A stretch of DNA of 64,000 nucleotides from Isoptericola cucumis (GCF_014635665.1 NZ_BMDG01000001.1:310001-374000); one strand, 5' to 3'; shown: positions 1 through 12,855, counted from the stretch's first letter. Numbers and translations: made by a program. The notes: a model not told the origin generated them from the letters alone.

Positions 1-2220
<2,220 letters not shown>

Positions 2221-2285
2221 TGCCGAGGTAGGCCCGCCGAGGCAGGCCTGTCCCGCTGAAGCAGGCCCACCCTGCCGAGGCAGCA

Positions 2286-2315
2286 CGCCCCGTCGTCCGT
2301 CAGGACGGCGGGGCG
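2286..2315 (+). terminator. Hairpin terminator after icd
   Basis: A 13-bp stem (2286-2298 with 2303-2315, one G-T pair) with a 4-base loop lies 66 bases after the icd stop. It has no T-run, as is usual for very GC-rich actinobacterial terminators. The bases between the stop and this hairpin hold three degenerate copies of a gccgaggcaggcc-like unit. Confidence 0.6.
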
Positions 2316-2326
2316 TCGTCGTCCCC

Positions 2327-2400
2327 CATCCCCTTCGAGAACGTCATCGTGGACGTCTCGAGGCCTTGTTTCGTCCACGATGACGTTCTCGAAGGGGATG
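2327..2400. repeat. 29-bp perfect inverted repeat, 16-base loop
   Basis: Arm 2327-2355 is exactly reverse-complementary to 2372-2400 with no mismatch; the loop is 2356-2371. It lies between the convergent ends of icd and the membrane-protein gene on the minus strand, so a bidirectional terminator role is possible. The stem is unusually long and has lower G+C than its surroundings, and the icd hairpin already lies just upstream. It may instead be a dispersed palindromic repeat or a recombination remnant. A genome-wide copy count cannot be done from this window. Confidence 0.85.
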
Positions 2401-2409
2401 ACCTGGGGC

Positions 2410-2808
2410 CTACCAGGACCAGCCGCGGGAGCTGAGCTCCAGCTCCTCACGCAGCCTCTCGTCCGCCGCGGTCCGCTCGTCGGCGCGCAGGGGCGCCTCG
2501 ACGACCGGGAGGCCCGACAGCCGGCACGCCTCGCGCAGCAGCGCGTCGTAGGCGCTCTGCACGGCACGCCAGTGGTGGGCTCGCGCGAAGACGTCCGGGT
2601 CGTCGGTCAGCCGGTGCAGCTCGCCGGCGAGCTGGCCGAGCCTGACCTGGATCGCCAGGGTCACGAGCGGGTCGGCCGTCGCCGCACGACGACGCAGGTC
2701 GCGCCGCGCCATCGCCTCTCCATGGCTGTCGGAGCGCAGCCACGACCGGGAGGCGAACGCCGCCACCAGGACGACCGTCACCACCACGAACGCCAGCTGC
2801 CACGTCAT
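2410..2808 (-). CDS. Small single-span membrane protein, function unknown
   Basis: This 132-residue protein has one N-terminal transmembrane helix (about residues 3-18, LAFVVVTVVLVAAF) followed by a charged, mostly helical cytoplasmic part rich in Arg, Glu and Ala, with a Trp-rich end (SSRGWSW). A GAGGTG Shine-Dalgarno lies five bases before the ATG. It is monocistronic and points toward icd across the 29-bp inverted repeat. I do not recognise a family. Coding is supported by the start signal and by codon bias, not by homology. Confidence 0.6.
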   Translation of the reverse strand: MTWQLAFVVVTVVLVAAFASRSWLRSDSHGEAMARRDLRRRAATADPLVTLAIQVRLGQLAGELHRLTDDPDVFARAHHWRAVQSAYDALLREACRLSGLPVVEAPLRADERTAADERLREELELSSRGWSW

Positions 2809-3076
2809 CGGTGCACCTCACCCGGACCCGCGATCCTCCTTCACCATAGGATTCCGCGGCCGTGCTCGCGACCACCGGGGCGACGAACCGCCACCGACGT
2901 CACGGCGACCGACCCTCGGGCGACGAAGGCTCGCCTGGCCTTGCTGGCGGACCCGGCCCACCCTCCCTATCCTGGAATCGTTCAAGAAAACGAGCCGCCC
3001 TTCAGGCGGAACGACGAGCATGCGGGTGACCGCCGCACGACCCGGGCGATCAGCCGCGAGGAAGCGAGGCGCACCG

Positions 3077-3568
3077 ATGTCCGCACCCACGATCAAGCGC
3101 AACACCGCCCGAGCCGAGGCGTCCGACAAGCTGCGCGCCCACCTGCAGCGCCTGCTCGTCGCGCTGGTCGACCTGCACGTCCAGGGCAAGCAGGCCCACT
3201 GGAACGTGACCGGCCGCGGGTTCCGCGACCTGCACCTCCAGCTGGACGAGCTCGTCGACGTCGCGCGCGAGCACAGCGACGTCATCGCCGAGCGGCTGCG
3301 CGCCCTCCAGGCGGTGCCGGACGGCCGCACGGAGACCGTCGCCACGACCACCGACCTCTCCCCGTATCCGGCCGGGCTGGTGTCCGTCGGCGACACGGTC
3401 GACGCGATCGTCGAGCGCGTGGCGCAGACCGTCGAGGTCGCGCGCGAGGTCCACGACGACGTCGACGCCGAGGACCCCACCACCGCCGACCTGCTGCACG
3501 AGGTCATCACCGACCTCGAGAAGCAGGCGTGGATGATCTCGTCCGAGAACGCCGAGACCGGGGCCTGA
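3077..3568 (+). CDS. dps: Dps-family DNA-binding ferritin-like protein
   Basis: This 163-residue protein is expected to form a dodecameric shell that oxidises and stores iron and protects DNA in starvation or peroxide stress. The ferroxidase signature is visible: HVQGKQAHWNVTG (His plus the Trp next to it), then LHLQLDELVDVAREHSD, which carries the Asp and Glu ligands shared between subunits. The N-terminus is basic (PTIKRN), suited to DNA contact. The ATG at 3077 is preferred over an upstream GTG at 3020 because a purine-rich GAGG-type segment precedes it and the family begins near this residue. A strong bidirectional terminator follows. The 268-base gap before it shows no convincing sigma-70 promoter to me; the TATCCT at 2968-2973 is a weak candidate. 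Confidence 0.9.
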   Translation: MSAPTIKRNTARAEASDKLRAHLQRLLVALVDLHVQGKQAHWNVTGRGFRDLHLQLDELVDVAREHSDVIAERLRALQAVPDGRTETVATTTDLSPYPAGLVSVGDTVDAIVERVAQTVEVAREVHDDVDAEDPTTADLLHEVITDLEKQAWMISSENAETGA

Positions 3569-3601
3569 CCCCGGGCGCCGACCTCGGCGCCGGCACGACG
3601 C

Positions 3602-3640
3602 ACGACGGCGCGGCTCCCTGGACAGGAGCCGCGCCGTCGT
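3602..3640. terminator. Bidirectional terminator between dps and gdhA
   Basis: A perfect 16-bp stem (3602-3617 with 3625-3640) and a 7-base loop stand between the two convergent genes, about 30 bases after each stop. Confidence 0.8.
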
Positions 3641-3664
3641 CGTGTGCGCAGGGACGTGCGCCGG

Positions 3665-5062
<1,398 letters not shown>

Positions 5063-5064
5063 TC

Positions 5065-5113
5065 ACTATGGCAGTCTCGCCACGGAACGAGTCTTTGTCT
5101 CATTTTGCGAGAC
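5065..5113 (-). promoter_or_regulatory. gdhA promoter region with GTCTC-N7-GAGAC inverted repeat
   Basis: On the minus strand a CATAGT box (5070-5065) lies 63 bases before the gdhA ATG. Upstream, GTCTC (5097-5101) and GAGAC (5109-5113) form an inverted repeat, and a further GAGAC copy lies nearer the -10. The A+T content is well above the surroundings. A nitrogen regulator site is a natural guess, but the motif does not match a GlnR or AmtR box that I know. Confidence 0.4.
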
Positions 5114-5170
5114 CGTGACCCCGGGCTGGGACGGTCGTCAGCCGAGCCGTCTGTCGGTTGAGTCTGCGCC

Positions 5171-7519
5171 TCAGCCGAAGATGCGCGGCAGGGTCGCCTC
5201 GTGCGCCTCGCGCGCCTCCGCCAGCGGCAGCGTGAAGGAGCCGCCGTCGAACCCGCCCGCGACGACGACCGACTCCCCGCCGGTCTCGCCCAGCCGGAGC
5301 ACGGGCACGCCCGCCGCCTCGGCCACCTCGACGAGCTCCAGCTCGTGCTCGGGGTCGACGGCGACGAACGCGCGCGCCGTCGACTCGCTGAAGAGCGCGG
5401 CGAACGGGCTCACGCCGTCGCGGCCGGTGACGCCGTCGACGGCCACCGAGGCGCCGACGCCGAAGCGCAGCGACGCCTCGACCAGGCCCTGGAGCAGCCC
5501 GCCCTCGGAGAGGTCGTGCGCGGCCGCGACGAGGCCCAGCTCACGGCCGCGGACGAGCACGGACGCGAGCGCCCGCTCGGCGGCCAGGTCGACGCGCGGC
5601 GGCAGGCCGCCCAGGTGCCCGTGCTCCACGTCCGCCCAGGCGGAGCCGTCGAGCTCGTCGGCGGTCGTGCCGAGCAGCAGCACCGACAGGCCGTCGCGCT
5701 GCCAGCCGGACGGCACCGCGGTGCGGACGTCGTCCAGCACCCCGAGCACCCCCACGACCGGCGTCGGGTGGATGGCCGAGTCGATCTGGCCCGGCTCGCC
5801 GGTGCCGTTGTAGAGCGACACGTTGCCGCCCGTGACGGGCACGCCGAGCTCCTGGCACGCGTCGGCCAGGCCCTCGATCGCCTCGACGAGCTGCCACATG
5901 GAGTCCGGGTGCTCGGGCGAGCCGAAGTTCAGGCAGTCGGTGACCGCCATCGGCGTCGCGCCCGTCGTCGCGACGTTGCGGTACGCCTCCGCGAGCGCGA
6001 GCTGCGCGCCCGTGCGCGGGTCGAGCTTGCCGTAGCGCCCGTTCGCGTCCGTCGCGAGCGCGACGCCGCGGCCCGTGGCCTCGTCGACCCGGACCACGCC
6101 ACCGTCGTCGGGCTGCGCGAGCGCGGTGTTGCCCTGCACGAAGCGGTCGTACTGGTCGGTGACCCACGCCTTGGAGGCGAGGTTGGGCGACGCGAGCAGG
6201 CGCAGCGCGGTCGCGCGCAGGCCGTCCGCCGACGTCGGGCGCGCCAGCCCGGCGGCCACCGTGGTGTCCGCCGACAGGGCGTCCTGCCAGGCCGGCCGTG
6301 CGTAGGGGCGCTCGTAGACCGGACCCTCGTGCGCGACCGTCTTCGGGTCGACGTCGACGATCCGCTGGCCGTGGTGGTCGATGGTGAGGCGGCCGGAGTC
6401 GTTGACCTCGCCGACGACGGCGGTCTCGACGTCCCACCTGCCCGTGATCGCGAGGAACTCGTCGAGCTTCTCCGGCCGGACCACGGCCATCATGCGCTCC
6501 TGCGACTCCGACATGAGGATCTCGCCCGCGTTGAGCGTGGGGTCGCGCAGCAGCACGTCGTCGAGCCACACGTGCATGCCGCCGTCGCCGTTGGAGGCCA
6601 GCTCCGAGGTGGCGCAGGAGATGCCCGCGGCGCCGAGGTCCTGGATGCCCTCCACCACCTGCGCGGCGTAGAGCTCGAGGCAGCACTCGATGAGCACCTT
6701 CTCCATGAAGGGGTCGCCCACCTGCACGCTCGGGCGCTTGGCGGGGACGCCGTCCTCGAACGTCTCCGACGCGAGGATGGAGGCGCCGCCGATGCCGTCG
6801 CCGCCGGTGCGCGCGCCGAAGAGCACCACCTTGTTGCCGACGCCCGAGGCGTTGGCCAGGTGGATGTCCTCGTGCCGCAGCACGCCGACGCACAGCGCGT
6901 TGACGAGCGGGTTGCCCTGGTAGGAGGCGTCGAAGACGAGCTCGCCGCCGATGTTCGGCAGGCCGAGGGAGTTGCCGTAGCCGCCGACGCCGCTCACCAC
7001 GCCGTGCACGACGCGCGCGGTGTCGGGGTGGTCGACGGCGCCGAAGCGCAGCTGGTCCATCACGGCCACCGGGCGGGCGCCCATCGAGATGATGTCGCGC
7101 ACGATGCCGCCGACGCCGGTCGCGGCGCCCTGGTACGGCTCGACGAACGACGGGTGGTTGTGCGACTCGACCTTGAAGGTGACCGCCCAGCCGTCGCCGA
7201 CGTCGACGACGCCCGCGTTCTCGCCGATGCCCACCAGCAGGTGCTTCTTCATCTCGTCGGTGACGCGGTCGCCGAACTTCTTGAGGTGCACCTTGGACGA
7301 CTTGTACGAGCAGTGCTCGGACCACATCACCGAGTACATCGCGAGCTCGGCGGCCGTCGGGCGGCGGCCCAGGATGTCGCGGATCCGCTGGTACTCGTCC
7401 GGCTTGAGGCCCAGCGCGGCGAACGGCTGGACCTCGTCGGGGGTGGTGGCGGCGTGCTCGACGGTGTCGAGCTGCTGGTCGACCTGCTGGTCGACCTGCT
7501 GGTCGGGTGCGGCGGTCAT
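5171..7519 (-). CDS. purL: Phosphoribosylformylglycinamidine synthase subunit II (FGAM synthase, PurL)
   Basis: Catalyses ATP-dependent conversion of FGAR to FGAM in de novo purine synthesis, receiving ammonia from PurQ in a complex with PurS (neither is in the window). The 782 residues fit the small, multi-subunit PurL. Motifs include [12 protein letters not shown] (catalytic His region), [21 protein letters not shown], and the tandem AIRS-type domains with [13 protein letters not shown] and GNVSLYN. The ATG at 7519 is preceded by GAGGGAAG; an upstream start at 7606 would add residues absent from the family. Residues 6-14 contain a DQQV-type tandem repeat (12-base units), probably a harmless disordered tail. 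A 20-bp palindrome lies about 60-80 bases upstream. Confidence 0.96.
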   Translation of the reverse strand: MTAAPDQQVDQQVDQQLDTVEHAATTPDEVQPFAALGLKPDEYQRIRDILGRRPTAAELAMYSVMWSEHCSYKSSKVHLKKFGDRVTDEMKKHLLVGIGENAGVVDVGDGWAVTFKVESHNHPSFVEPYQGAATGVGGIVRDIISMGARPVAVMDQLRFGAVDHPDTARVVHGVVSGVGGYGNSLGLPNIGGELVFDASYQGNPLVNALCVGVLRHEDIHLANASGVGNKVVLFGARTGGDGIGGASILASETFEDGVPAKRPSVQVGDPFMEKVLIECCLELYAAQVVEGIQDLGAAGISCATSELASNGDGGMHVWLDDVLLRDPTLNAGEILMSESQERMMAVVRPEKLDEFLAITGRWDVETAVVGEVNDSGRLTIDHHGQRIVDVDPKTVAHEGPVYERPYARPAWQDALSADTTVAAGLARPTSADGLRATALRLLASPNLASKAWVTDQYDRFVQGNTALAQPDDGGVVRVDEATGRGVALATDANGRYGKLDPRTGAQLALAEAYRNVATTGATPMAVTDCLNFGSPEHPDSMWQLVEAIEGLADACQELGVPVTGGNVSLYNGTGEPGQIDSAIHPTPVVGVLGVLDDVRTAVPSGWQRDGLSVLLLGTTADELDGSAWADVEHGHLGGLPPRVDLAAERALASVLVRGRELGLVAAAHDLSEGGLLQGLVEASLRFGVGASVAVDGVTGRDGVSPFAALFSESTARAFVAVDPEHELELVEVAEAAGVPVLRLGETGGESVVVAGGFDGGSFTLPLAEAREAHEATLPRIFG

Positions 7520-7579
7520 CAACTTCCCTCGGGTCGCACGAGTACTCGGACTGCTGCTCAGGGCCCCGGTCCGGGTGAT

Positions 7580-7599
7580 CACCGCACCGCGGTGCGGTG
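7580..7599. repeat. 20-bp perfect palindrome upstream of purL
   Basis: CACCGCACCG followed directly by its reverse complement. It lies 61 bases before the purL ATG and 114 bases after the end of the ABC permease operon on the same strand. It could be the terminator of that operon, a leader hairpin or an operator of purL; the sequence alone does not decide. Confidence 0.6.
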
Positions 7600-7712
7600 C
7601 CGGCATCCGGCGTCGGTCCGGGCGGGAGCGCCCCCACGGCGCGCGGCCAGTCTACCGGCGACCCCGCGGAGCCCGGACCGCCGATCCTGCCCGCGGACCC
7701 GGCACCCCGTCC

Positions 7713-8579
7713 TCAGCCCTTCACCGACCCGGACGCCAGGCCGGCGACGTAGTAGCGCTGCAGCGCCACGTACAGCACGACGCACGGGATCATCGCGACC
7801 ACCGAGCCCGCGGCCAGCAGCCCGAAGTCCACCTGGCCGTAGGCGCCCTGCTGCAGGTTCACCAGCGACACGGGCAGCGTGTAGAGCGACGAGTCGGTGA
7901 GGAACGTCAGCGCCCCGAGGAACTCGGTCCACGACGCGAGGAACGCGTACAGCGCCGCCGTCGCCGCGCCGGGGAGCACGAGCGGCCGCAGGACGGAGGC
8001 GATCATGCGGGCGGTGCCCGCCCCGTCGACGTGCGCCGAGTCCTCGATCTCGCCCGGCACCGCCTCGAACGCGTTGCGCATGACGAACACGCAGAACGGC
8101 AGGTTGACCGTGACGTAGAAGAGCACGAGGCCGAGCAGGCTGTCGGTGAGCCGCATCGCGTTCATCTGCAGGTACAGCGGGGTGAGGATCGCCTGGAACG
8201 GCACCATGAGCGTCACGAGGACGAGCCCGAACAGCACGCCGCGCCCCCGGAAGCCGAACTTCGCGAAGCCGTAGCCGGCGAGCGTCGCCAGGAACGCCGT
8301 GAGCAGCGCCGTCACGACCGACACCACCACGGAGTTCACGATGCCGCGCCAGATCTCCGGCTGGTCGAGGATCGCCCGGAAGTTGACCCACGACAGGTCG
8401 AGGAAGCGTCCGTCCGGCGCCGCGACGACGACGTCGCCCGGCTGGCCCGAGCGCACGAGCGCCAGCAGCAGCGGCACCACGAAGACCAGCGCGGCGAGGA
8501 CCCCGCCGACCACGTACAGCGTGCGGCGGACGCGGGTGTCCCGCTCCGGCCCCGCGGGCGGGGCGAGGGTGGCGGCCAT
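7713..8579 (-). CDS. Carbohydrate ABC transporter permease, MalG type
   Basis: Inner-membrane permease of a CUT1 sugar importer, 288 residues with about six helices. The EAA loop that docks the ATPase is clear (EIEDSAHVDGAGTARMIASV, about residues 184-203). It ends with the SVKG-type tail common in MalG-like proteins. It is the last gene of the GH127 / binding-protein / permease operon, separated from the preceding permease by a single base. No ATPase gene is present, so a shared MsiK-type ATPase encoded elsewhere is likely. The arabinose-containing substrate is inferred from the GH127 gene, not from this protein. Confidence 0.9.
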   Translation of the reverse strand: MAATLAPPAGPERDTRVRRTLYVVGGVLAALVFVVPLLLALVRSGQPGDVVVAAPDGRFLDLSWVNFRAILDQPEIWRGIVNSVVVSVVTALLTAFLATLAGYGFAKFGFRGRGVLFGLVLVTLMVPFQAILTPLYLQMNAMRLTDSLLGLVLFYVTVNLPFCVFVMRNAFEAVPGEIEDSAHVDGAGTARMIASVLRPLVLPGAATAALYAFLASWTEFLGALTFLTDSSLYTLPVSLVNLQQGAYGQVDFGLLAAGSVVAMIPCVVLYVALQRYYVAGLASGSVKG

Positions 8580-8580
8580 G

Positions 8581-9534
8581 TCAGCTCCTCTCCCGCAGCA
8601 GCCAGAACTGCGCCGCGGTGACCAGTCCGGTGATGACGACCAGGACCAGCGACATCGCCGTCGCGGCCCCCAGCTGCAGCTGCACGAACGCCCGCCGGTA
8701 GATCGCCATCACCACGGTCGTGGTGTCCGAGCCGGGGCCGCCCTGGGTCAGGATGTAGAACTGCGTGAACGCCAGCAGCGACCCGATGACCGACAGCACG
8801 ACCGTCATCGCGATGGTGCGGCGCAGCATCGGCACCGTGATCGAGCGCTCCCGCACCCACCACGACGCGCCGTCCAGCTCGGCCGACTCGTAGACCTCGC
8901 GCGGGATGCCCTGCATCCCGGACATGAGCAGCACCATGGTGAGGCCGGAGACCGCCCAGATCACCATGACGCACAGCAGGCCGGTCGCCAGCGGCCCGTC
9001 GACGAGCCACGCCGTCGTGCCGTCGGTGATCCCGAGGGCCTTGAGGACCACGTTGACCATGCCGCTGTTCGGCTGCGCCTCGAGCAGCATGAGGAAGCTC
9101 AGCGTGGTGAGGCCGATGACGTAGGGGACGAAGAAGATCGTGCGCAGCACGGTCGCCCCGCGGCGGTTGGACCGCACGACCACCGCGAGCGCGTAGCCCA
9201 GCGCGAGGATCGGCAGCGTGACGATCGCCGTGTACAGCAGCGTGTACCCGACGGACCGCCAGAACGCGGGGTCGGTCAGCACCGACGCGTAGTTCTCCAG
9301 CCCGATGAACCGCCACGGCCCGATGAGCGGCAGGTTGGTGAACGAGATGCCCACCGCCGAGACGAGCGGCACCAGCACGAACACGACCACGAACGCGACG
9401 GCCGGCGCGACGAGCAGCAGGCCGGTGCGGGCGGGGTGCGTGAGGGTGCCGTGCCGCCGACGGTCCGGGCGGCGCGCGACGGCGGCGCGCGCGGTGCCCG
9501 CCGCGGCGTCCCGGACGACCGCCGGGGCGCTCAT
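8581..9534 (-). CDS. Carbohydrate ABC transporter permease, MalF type
   Basis: First permease of the CUT1 importer, 317 residues. A short basic N-terminus precedes a strong helix (LLLVAPAVAFVVVFVLVPLV), and the EAA motif reads REVYESAELDGASWWVRE. Its ATG (9534-9532) overlaps the stop of the upstream binding-protein gene as ATGA, showing translational coupling, and its own stop is followed at once by the MalG-type gene. Function is shared with those partners: heterodimeric channel for an oligosaccharide delivered by the lipoprotein. Confidence 0.9.
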   Translation of the reverse strand: MSAPAVVRDAAAGTARAAVARRPDRRRHGTLTHPARTGLLLVAPAVAFVVVFVLVPLVSAVGISFTNLPLIGPWRFIGLENYASVLTDPAFWRSVGYTLLYTAIVTLPILALGYALAVVVRSNRRGATVLRTIFFVPYVIGLTTLSFLMLLEAQPNSGMVNVVLKALGITDGTTAWLVDGPLATGLLCVMVIWAVSGLTMVLLMSGMQGIPREVYESAELDGASWWVRERSITVPMLRRTIAMTVVLSVIGSLLAFTQFYILTQGGPGSDTTTVVMAIYRRAFVQLQLGAATAMSLVLVVITGLVTAAQFWLLRERS

Positions 9535-10856
9535 GCCTGGGCCTGCCGGAGGATGCGGTCGTACGTGGTCTGGGCCTCGTCCATGGCGGCGTCGACCTCC
9601 CCGTCGAAGACGGCCCGGCGGAACATGCGCAGCCAGGGTCCGTCCTGCTGGTTGTAGATGAGGTTGTAGGCGAGCGTGGTGGGGGCGTACCCGGAGCCGA
9701 GGGTCGTCAGCGGCGGGGTGACGAGCGGGTGCTCGGCCCTGAACTCGGGCGTCACGACGTCGGAACGGATCGGCGAGTAGAAGCCGTCGGGCATCCGGGC
9801 CTGCTGCTCGAGGGCGACGGCGAAGCGGATGAGCTCGGTCGCCGCCTGCGGGTTCTTCCCGCCCTCGGGCATGCACAGGTTGTCGCCGCCGTCGAAGAAC
9901 GCGCGGCCGCCGTCCGGGCCGGGCAGCAGCACCACGCGGCTGCGCTCCAGCAGCTCGGGCGACGCGTTCGGCGCCACGACGCCATACCCGGAGGGGAACA
10001 TCCCGAGCCGGCCGGCCACGTAGTCGGCCGACCAGCGCGACCCGTCGTCGGAGAAGCAGCCCGGCGGCACCAGCTGCTCCGCCCACAGCGTGCGCTCGAG
10101 GTCGAGGGTGCGCCGCACGGCGTCGTTGCCGGCGACGTTCCCGCGCTGGTCGCCGACCTCGCCGGCAATCAGGTCCGTGCCCGCGGCCCACACGTGCGGC
10201 TGCACCGTGAACCCGAGCGCCCCCGACGCGTTGCCCGGGAAGGACCAGCCGTACGTGTCGTCGTCGAGCGCGGCGATCGCGCGGGCGGCCTCGAGCAGAC
10301 CGTCGAACGACGCGGTGTGCTCGTCGACGTCCAGCCCCGCCCGGTCGAACAGCTCCGTGTTGCAGAACAGCACGGAGAAGTCGCCCAGGAACGGGACGCC
10401 GTGGTGCCGCCCGTCCTTGGTGGCGAGGGCCAGGTGGCCCGGGCTGAGCGCGTCGCCGAGGGCGAGGTCCTCGACCAGCGGCGTGAGGTCGGTGAACACG
10501 TCGCGGAACGCGAACATCGTCGAGTAGATGTCGTCGATGTCGATGACGTCGGGCACCCGGCCGCCGCGGATCGCGGTGGCGACCTTGGTGACGTACTGGC
10601 CGTTCTGGATCGGCGTGAGCCGCACCGTGATCCGGTCCTGCGCCGCGTGGAACGCGTCCACGACCGCCTGCACGCCGTTGACCGTGTCCGAGCGGCACCA
10701 CATCTCCACCGTGCCGCTCGCGCCCTCCCCGAACCCCGGGGCGCCGACGTCGACGGCGGTGACGTCGCGCGCGCAGCCGGCCAGGCCCACGCCGGTGGCC
10801 GCGGTCGTGGCGCCCGCGCCGAGCAGCGCGAGCAGCTGCCGTCTGGTGAGCTCCAT
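9531..10856 (-). CDS. Extracellular solute-binding lipoprotein of a sugar ABC importer
   Basis: This 441-residue receptor begins with a basic Tat-like segment (ELTRRQLLALLG) and a lipobox LAGC around residue 25-28, so it is expected to be lipid-anchored outside the membrane. The body is a family-1 binding fold (AVVDAFHAAQDRITVRLTPI, later RGGRVPDVIDIDD). A very strong GAGGAGGAG Shine-Dalgarno precedes the ATG at 10856; the upstream in-frame start at 10889 lacks one. It stands second in the operon behind GH127, after a 76-base gap holding two hairpins that may favour its higher expression. Substrate is probably an arabino-oligosaccharide, by context only. Confidence 0.9.
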   Translation of the reverse strand: MELTRRQLLALLGAGATTAATGVGLAGCARDVTAVDVGAPGFGEGASGTVEMWCRSDTVNGVQAVVDAFHAAQDRITVRLTPIQNGQYVTKVATAIRGGRVPDVIDIDDIYSTMFAFRDVFTDLTPLVEDLALGDALSPGHLALATKDGRHHGVPFLGDFSVLFCNTELFDRAGLDVDEHTASFDGLLEAARAIAALDDDTYGWSFPGNASGALGFTVQPHVWAAGTDLIAGEVGDQRGNVAGNDAVRRTLDLERTLWAEQLVPPGCFSDDGSRWSADYVAGRLGMFPSGYGVVAPNASPELLERSRVVLLPGPDGGRAFFDGGDNLCMPEGGKNPQAATELIRFAVALEQQARMPDGFYSPIRSDVVTPEFRAEHPLVTPPLTTLGSGYAPTTLAYNLIYNQQDGPWLRMFRRAVFDGEVDAAMDEAQTTYDRILRQAQA

Positions 10857-10870
10857 CGCTCTCCTCCTCC

Positions 10871-10920
10871 GCGCCCCTCGGGGCGCCACATCCGTGCCCG
10901 CGGGCGCCGGTGCCCGCGGG
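10871..10920 (-). promoter_or_regulatory. Two intercistronic hairpins between GH127 and the binding-protein gene
   Basis: Stem 10871-10877/10880-10886 (7 bp) and stem 10897-10905/10912-10920 (9 bp, 6-base loop) fill the only sizeable gap of the operon. Such hairpins before binding-protein genes often protect or partly terminate the transcript so that receptor mRNA exceeds the rest. Role inferred. Confidence 0.5.
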
Positions 10921-10932
10921 AGGTGCTGCGGT

Positions 10933-12855
10933 TCAGGCCACGGGCAGCCAGACGCGCATGGCCTGCGCCCCCCGGTTCGCCCACAGGTGGTACGGGACGG
11001 CCCGGAGCGTCACCGTGCCGCCGGCCGCCGGGCCGGTCTCGGACGCGGGCCGGTACGGCCCGTCGCCCGCGGCGGTCGCCGGGCGCCCCTGCACCGTGCC
11101 GGTCGCGGTCACGACGACCACCCCGCCCAGCAGCTCGGGCCGTTCCTCCTCCCCGAGCGGGCGGGCGACGTCGATCCGCACGTCGTCGACGACGGCGCCC
11201 GCGTCCTGGTCGGCCTGCTCGAGGGCGTAGACGAGCGGCCCGCGCTCGATCGCGACGCAGCCGCGCGCGTCGTCGACCCGAGGGTCGGCCGCGGTGAGGC
11301 GCGGCACGACCGGCAGCTCGAGGACGACGGCGTCGCCCGCCGCGAGCGGCCGTCCCACGGTCGCGTACGCGCCGGCCGCGACCGGGGCGCCGTCGAGCGT
11401 GGCGCCGTCGGCCCATCCCGGCACCCGCAGCGCGAGGCCGGCGCCCCCCGACGCCTCCTCGACGTGCAGCGTCACCCGGCCGTCGTGCGGGTACTCCGTC
11501 TCGACGCGGACGCGCAGCGTCCCGGCGGGCAGGTCCGCGACGATCGTGCCGGGCGCGTACTGGTGCACCTGGAGCGCGTCGTCGGTGACCGTCGCGAGGT
11601 ACCCCTCGAGGCTGGACAGGGTGCGCATGATGTTGGGCGGGCAGCAGGCGCAGCCGAACCACGGGCGGCGCCCCGCGGCCGGGTTGCGTTCCTCCTCGGC
11701 GTGCGCGCCGGTCCGCAGCCGCAGCGGGTTGACGTAGAAGTACTCGGTCCCGCCGAGCGAGAGCCCGGCGAGGAAGCCGTTGAGGAGCAGCCGCTCGATC
11801 TGGTCGGCGTAGCGCGCGTCGCCCGTGGCCAGCAGCAGCCGCCAGGCCCAATGGACGCCGCCGATGGCCGCGCACGTCTCCGCATAGGCGCGGTCGTTCG
11901 GGAGCTCGTGCGGGTCGCCGAAGGACTCGCCGTCCCACCGGGAGCCGAGGCCGCCGGTGAGGTACTGCTTGCCGTCGACCATCGCCGCGTACTGCCGCTC
12001 GAGCGCGGCGAGCAGCTCGTGGTCGCCCGTCTCCACCGCGACGTCGGTGGCGCCCGCGCCCAGGTAGACGGCGCGGACGGCGTGCCCCTCGACCGTCGTG
12101 GCCTCGCGGACCCGCACCCGGTCGGAGAAGTACGTCGGCTGCTTGCCGTGCCCCTCGATGATCCCGGTGCCCCGCGCCTCGACGAACCAGCGGGCGAGGT
12201 CGAGGTAGGCGCGCGTGCCGGTCTCCCGGTACAGCTCCACGAGGGCGGACTCCACGACCGGGTGGCCGTCGACCTCCCGCAGCTGCCCCTCGCCGTCGCC
12301 GAACGTCTCGACGAGGTGGTCCGCGAGCCGCACGGCGACGTCGAGCAGCTCGTGCCGGCCGGTGGCGCGGGACTGCGCCACGGCCGCCTGGACGAGGTGG
12401 CCGGCGCAGTAGTGCTCGTGGCTCCAGGGCAGGTCGGAGTAGCGGGGGACGCCGCGCAGCTGCGGCACGGAGTCGAGGTAGCCGTCCGGCGCCTGGGCGC
12501 CGGCGACGGCGCGGGTGACCTCGAGGATGTCGGCCAGCAGCCCCTCGTCGGGCGCGCGCCCGTACTCCCACGCGGCGGCCTCGAGCCACTTGTGCACGTC
12601 GGAGTCGGCGAAGACCGGACCGGTCGCCTCCCCCTCCGCGAGGCCCGCCGCGATCTCCAGGTTGCGCACGTTCCCGTACTCGCGCAGGTGCCCCAGCCCT
12701 TCCGGCACGGAGGCCTCGCGGTTGACCCGCAGGCGGTGGCCCCACAGCCCGCCGTCCACGGTCGCGCCGCCGGACGGCAGCGGGCGCAGTGCCGCCAGGG
12801 CGGCAGCCGTGGGCTCCGCCGGGCCACGAGCATTCCGGGACGTCGTCGTCGTCAT
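10933..12855 (-). CDS. GH127 family glycoside hydrolase, probable beta-L-arabinofuranosidase
   Basis: A 640-residue cytosolic enzyme (no signal peptide) that should release beta-L-arabinofuranose from imported oligosaccharides. The family hallmark is the cysteine cluster WFGCACCPPNIMR (about residues 396-408); in characterised GH127 enzymes neighbouring cysteines bind zinc and one is the nucleophile. WSHEHYCAGHLVQA and EYFYVNPL are further typical segments. It is the first gene of the operon, preceded by a canonical promoter with an operator on its start site and divergent from the LacI regulator. The ATG at 12855 follows GGGAGAGG. Some family members act on other L-sugars, so the exact linkage is inferred. 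Confidence 0.88.
   Translation of the reverse strand: MTTTTSRNARGPAEPTAAALAALRPLPSGGATVDGGLWGHRLRVNREASVPEGLGHLREYGNVRNLEIAAGLAEGEATGPVFADSDVHKWLEAAAWEYGRAPDEGLLADILEVTRAVAGAQAPDGYLDSVPQLRGVPRYSDLPWSHEHYCAGHLVQAAVAQSRATGRHELLDVAVRLADHLVETFGDGEGQLREVDGHPVVESALVELYRETGTRAYLDLARWFVEARGTGIIEGHGKQPTYFSDRVRVREATTVEGHAVRAVYLGAGATDVAVETGDHELLAALERQYAAMVDGKQYLTGGLGSRWDGESFGDPHELPNDRAYAETCAAIGGVHWAWRLLLATGDARYADQIERLLLNGFLAGLSLGGTEYFYVNPLRLRTGAHAEEERNPAAGRRPWFGCACCPPNIMRTLSSLEGYLATVTDDALQVHQYAPGTIVADLPAGTLRVRVETEYPHDGRVTLHVEEASGGAGLALRVPGWADGATLDGAPVAAGAYATVGRPLAAGDAVVLELPVVPRLTAADPRVDDARGCVAIERGPLVYALEQADQDAGAVVDDVRIDVARPLGEEERPELLGGVVVVTATGTVQGRPATAAGDGPYRPASETGPAAGGTVTLRAVPYHLWANRGAQAMRVWLPVA

Noticed and set aside
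2941-2973. TTGCTG ... TATCCT as a dps promoter
   Set aside because: The spacer is 21 bases, too long for a confident sigma-70 promoter; mentioned only as weak evidence.
5201-7900. A long plus-strand open frame opposite purL
   Set aside because: PurL is certain on the other strand; the antisense translation is low-complexity Arg/Val/Glu and has no start signal.
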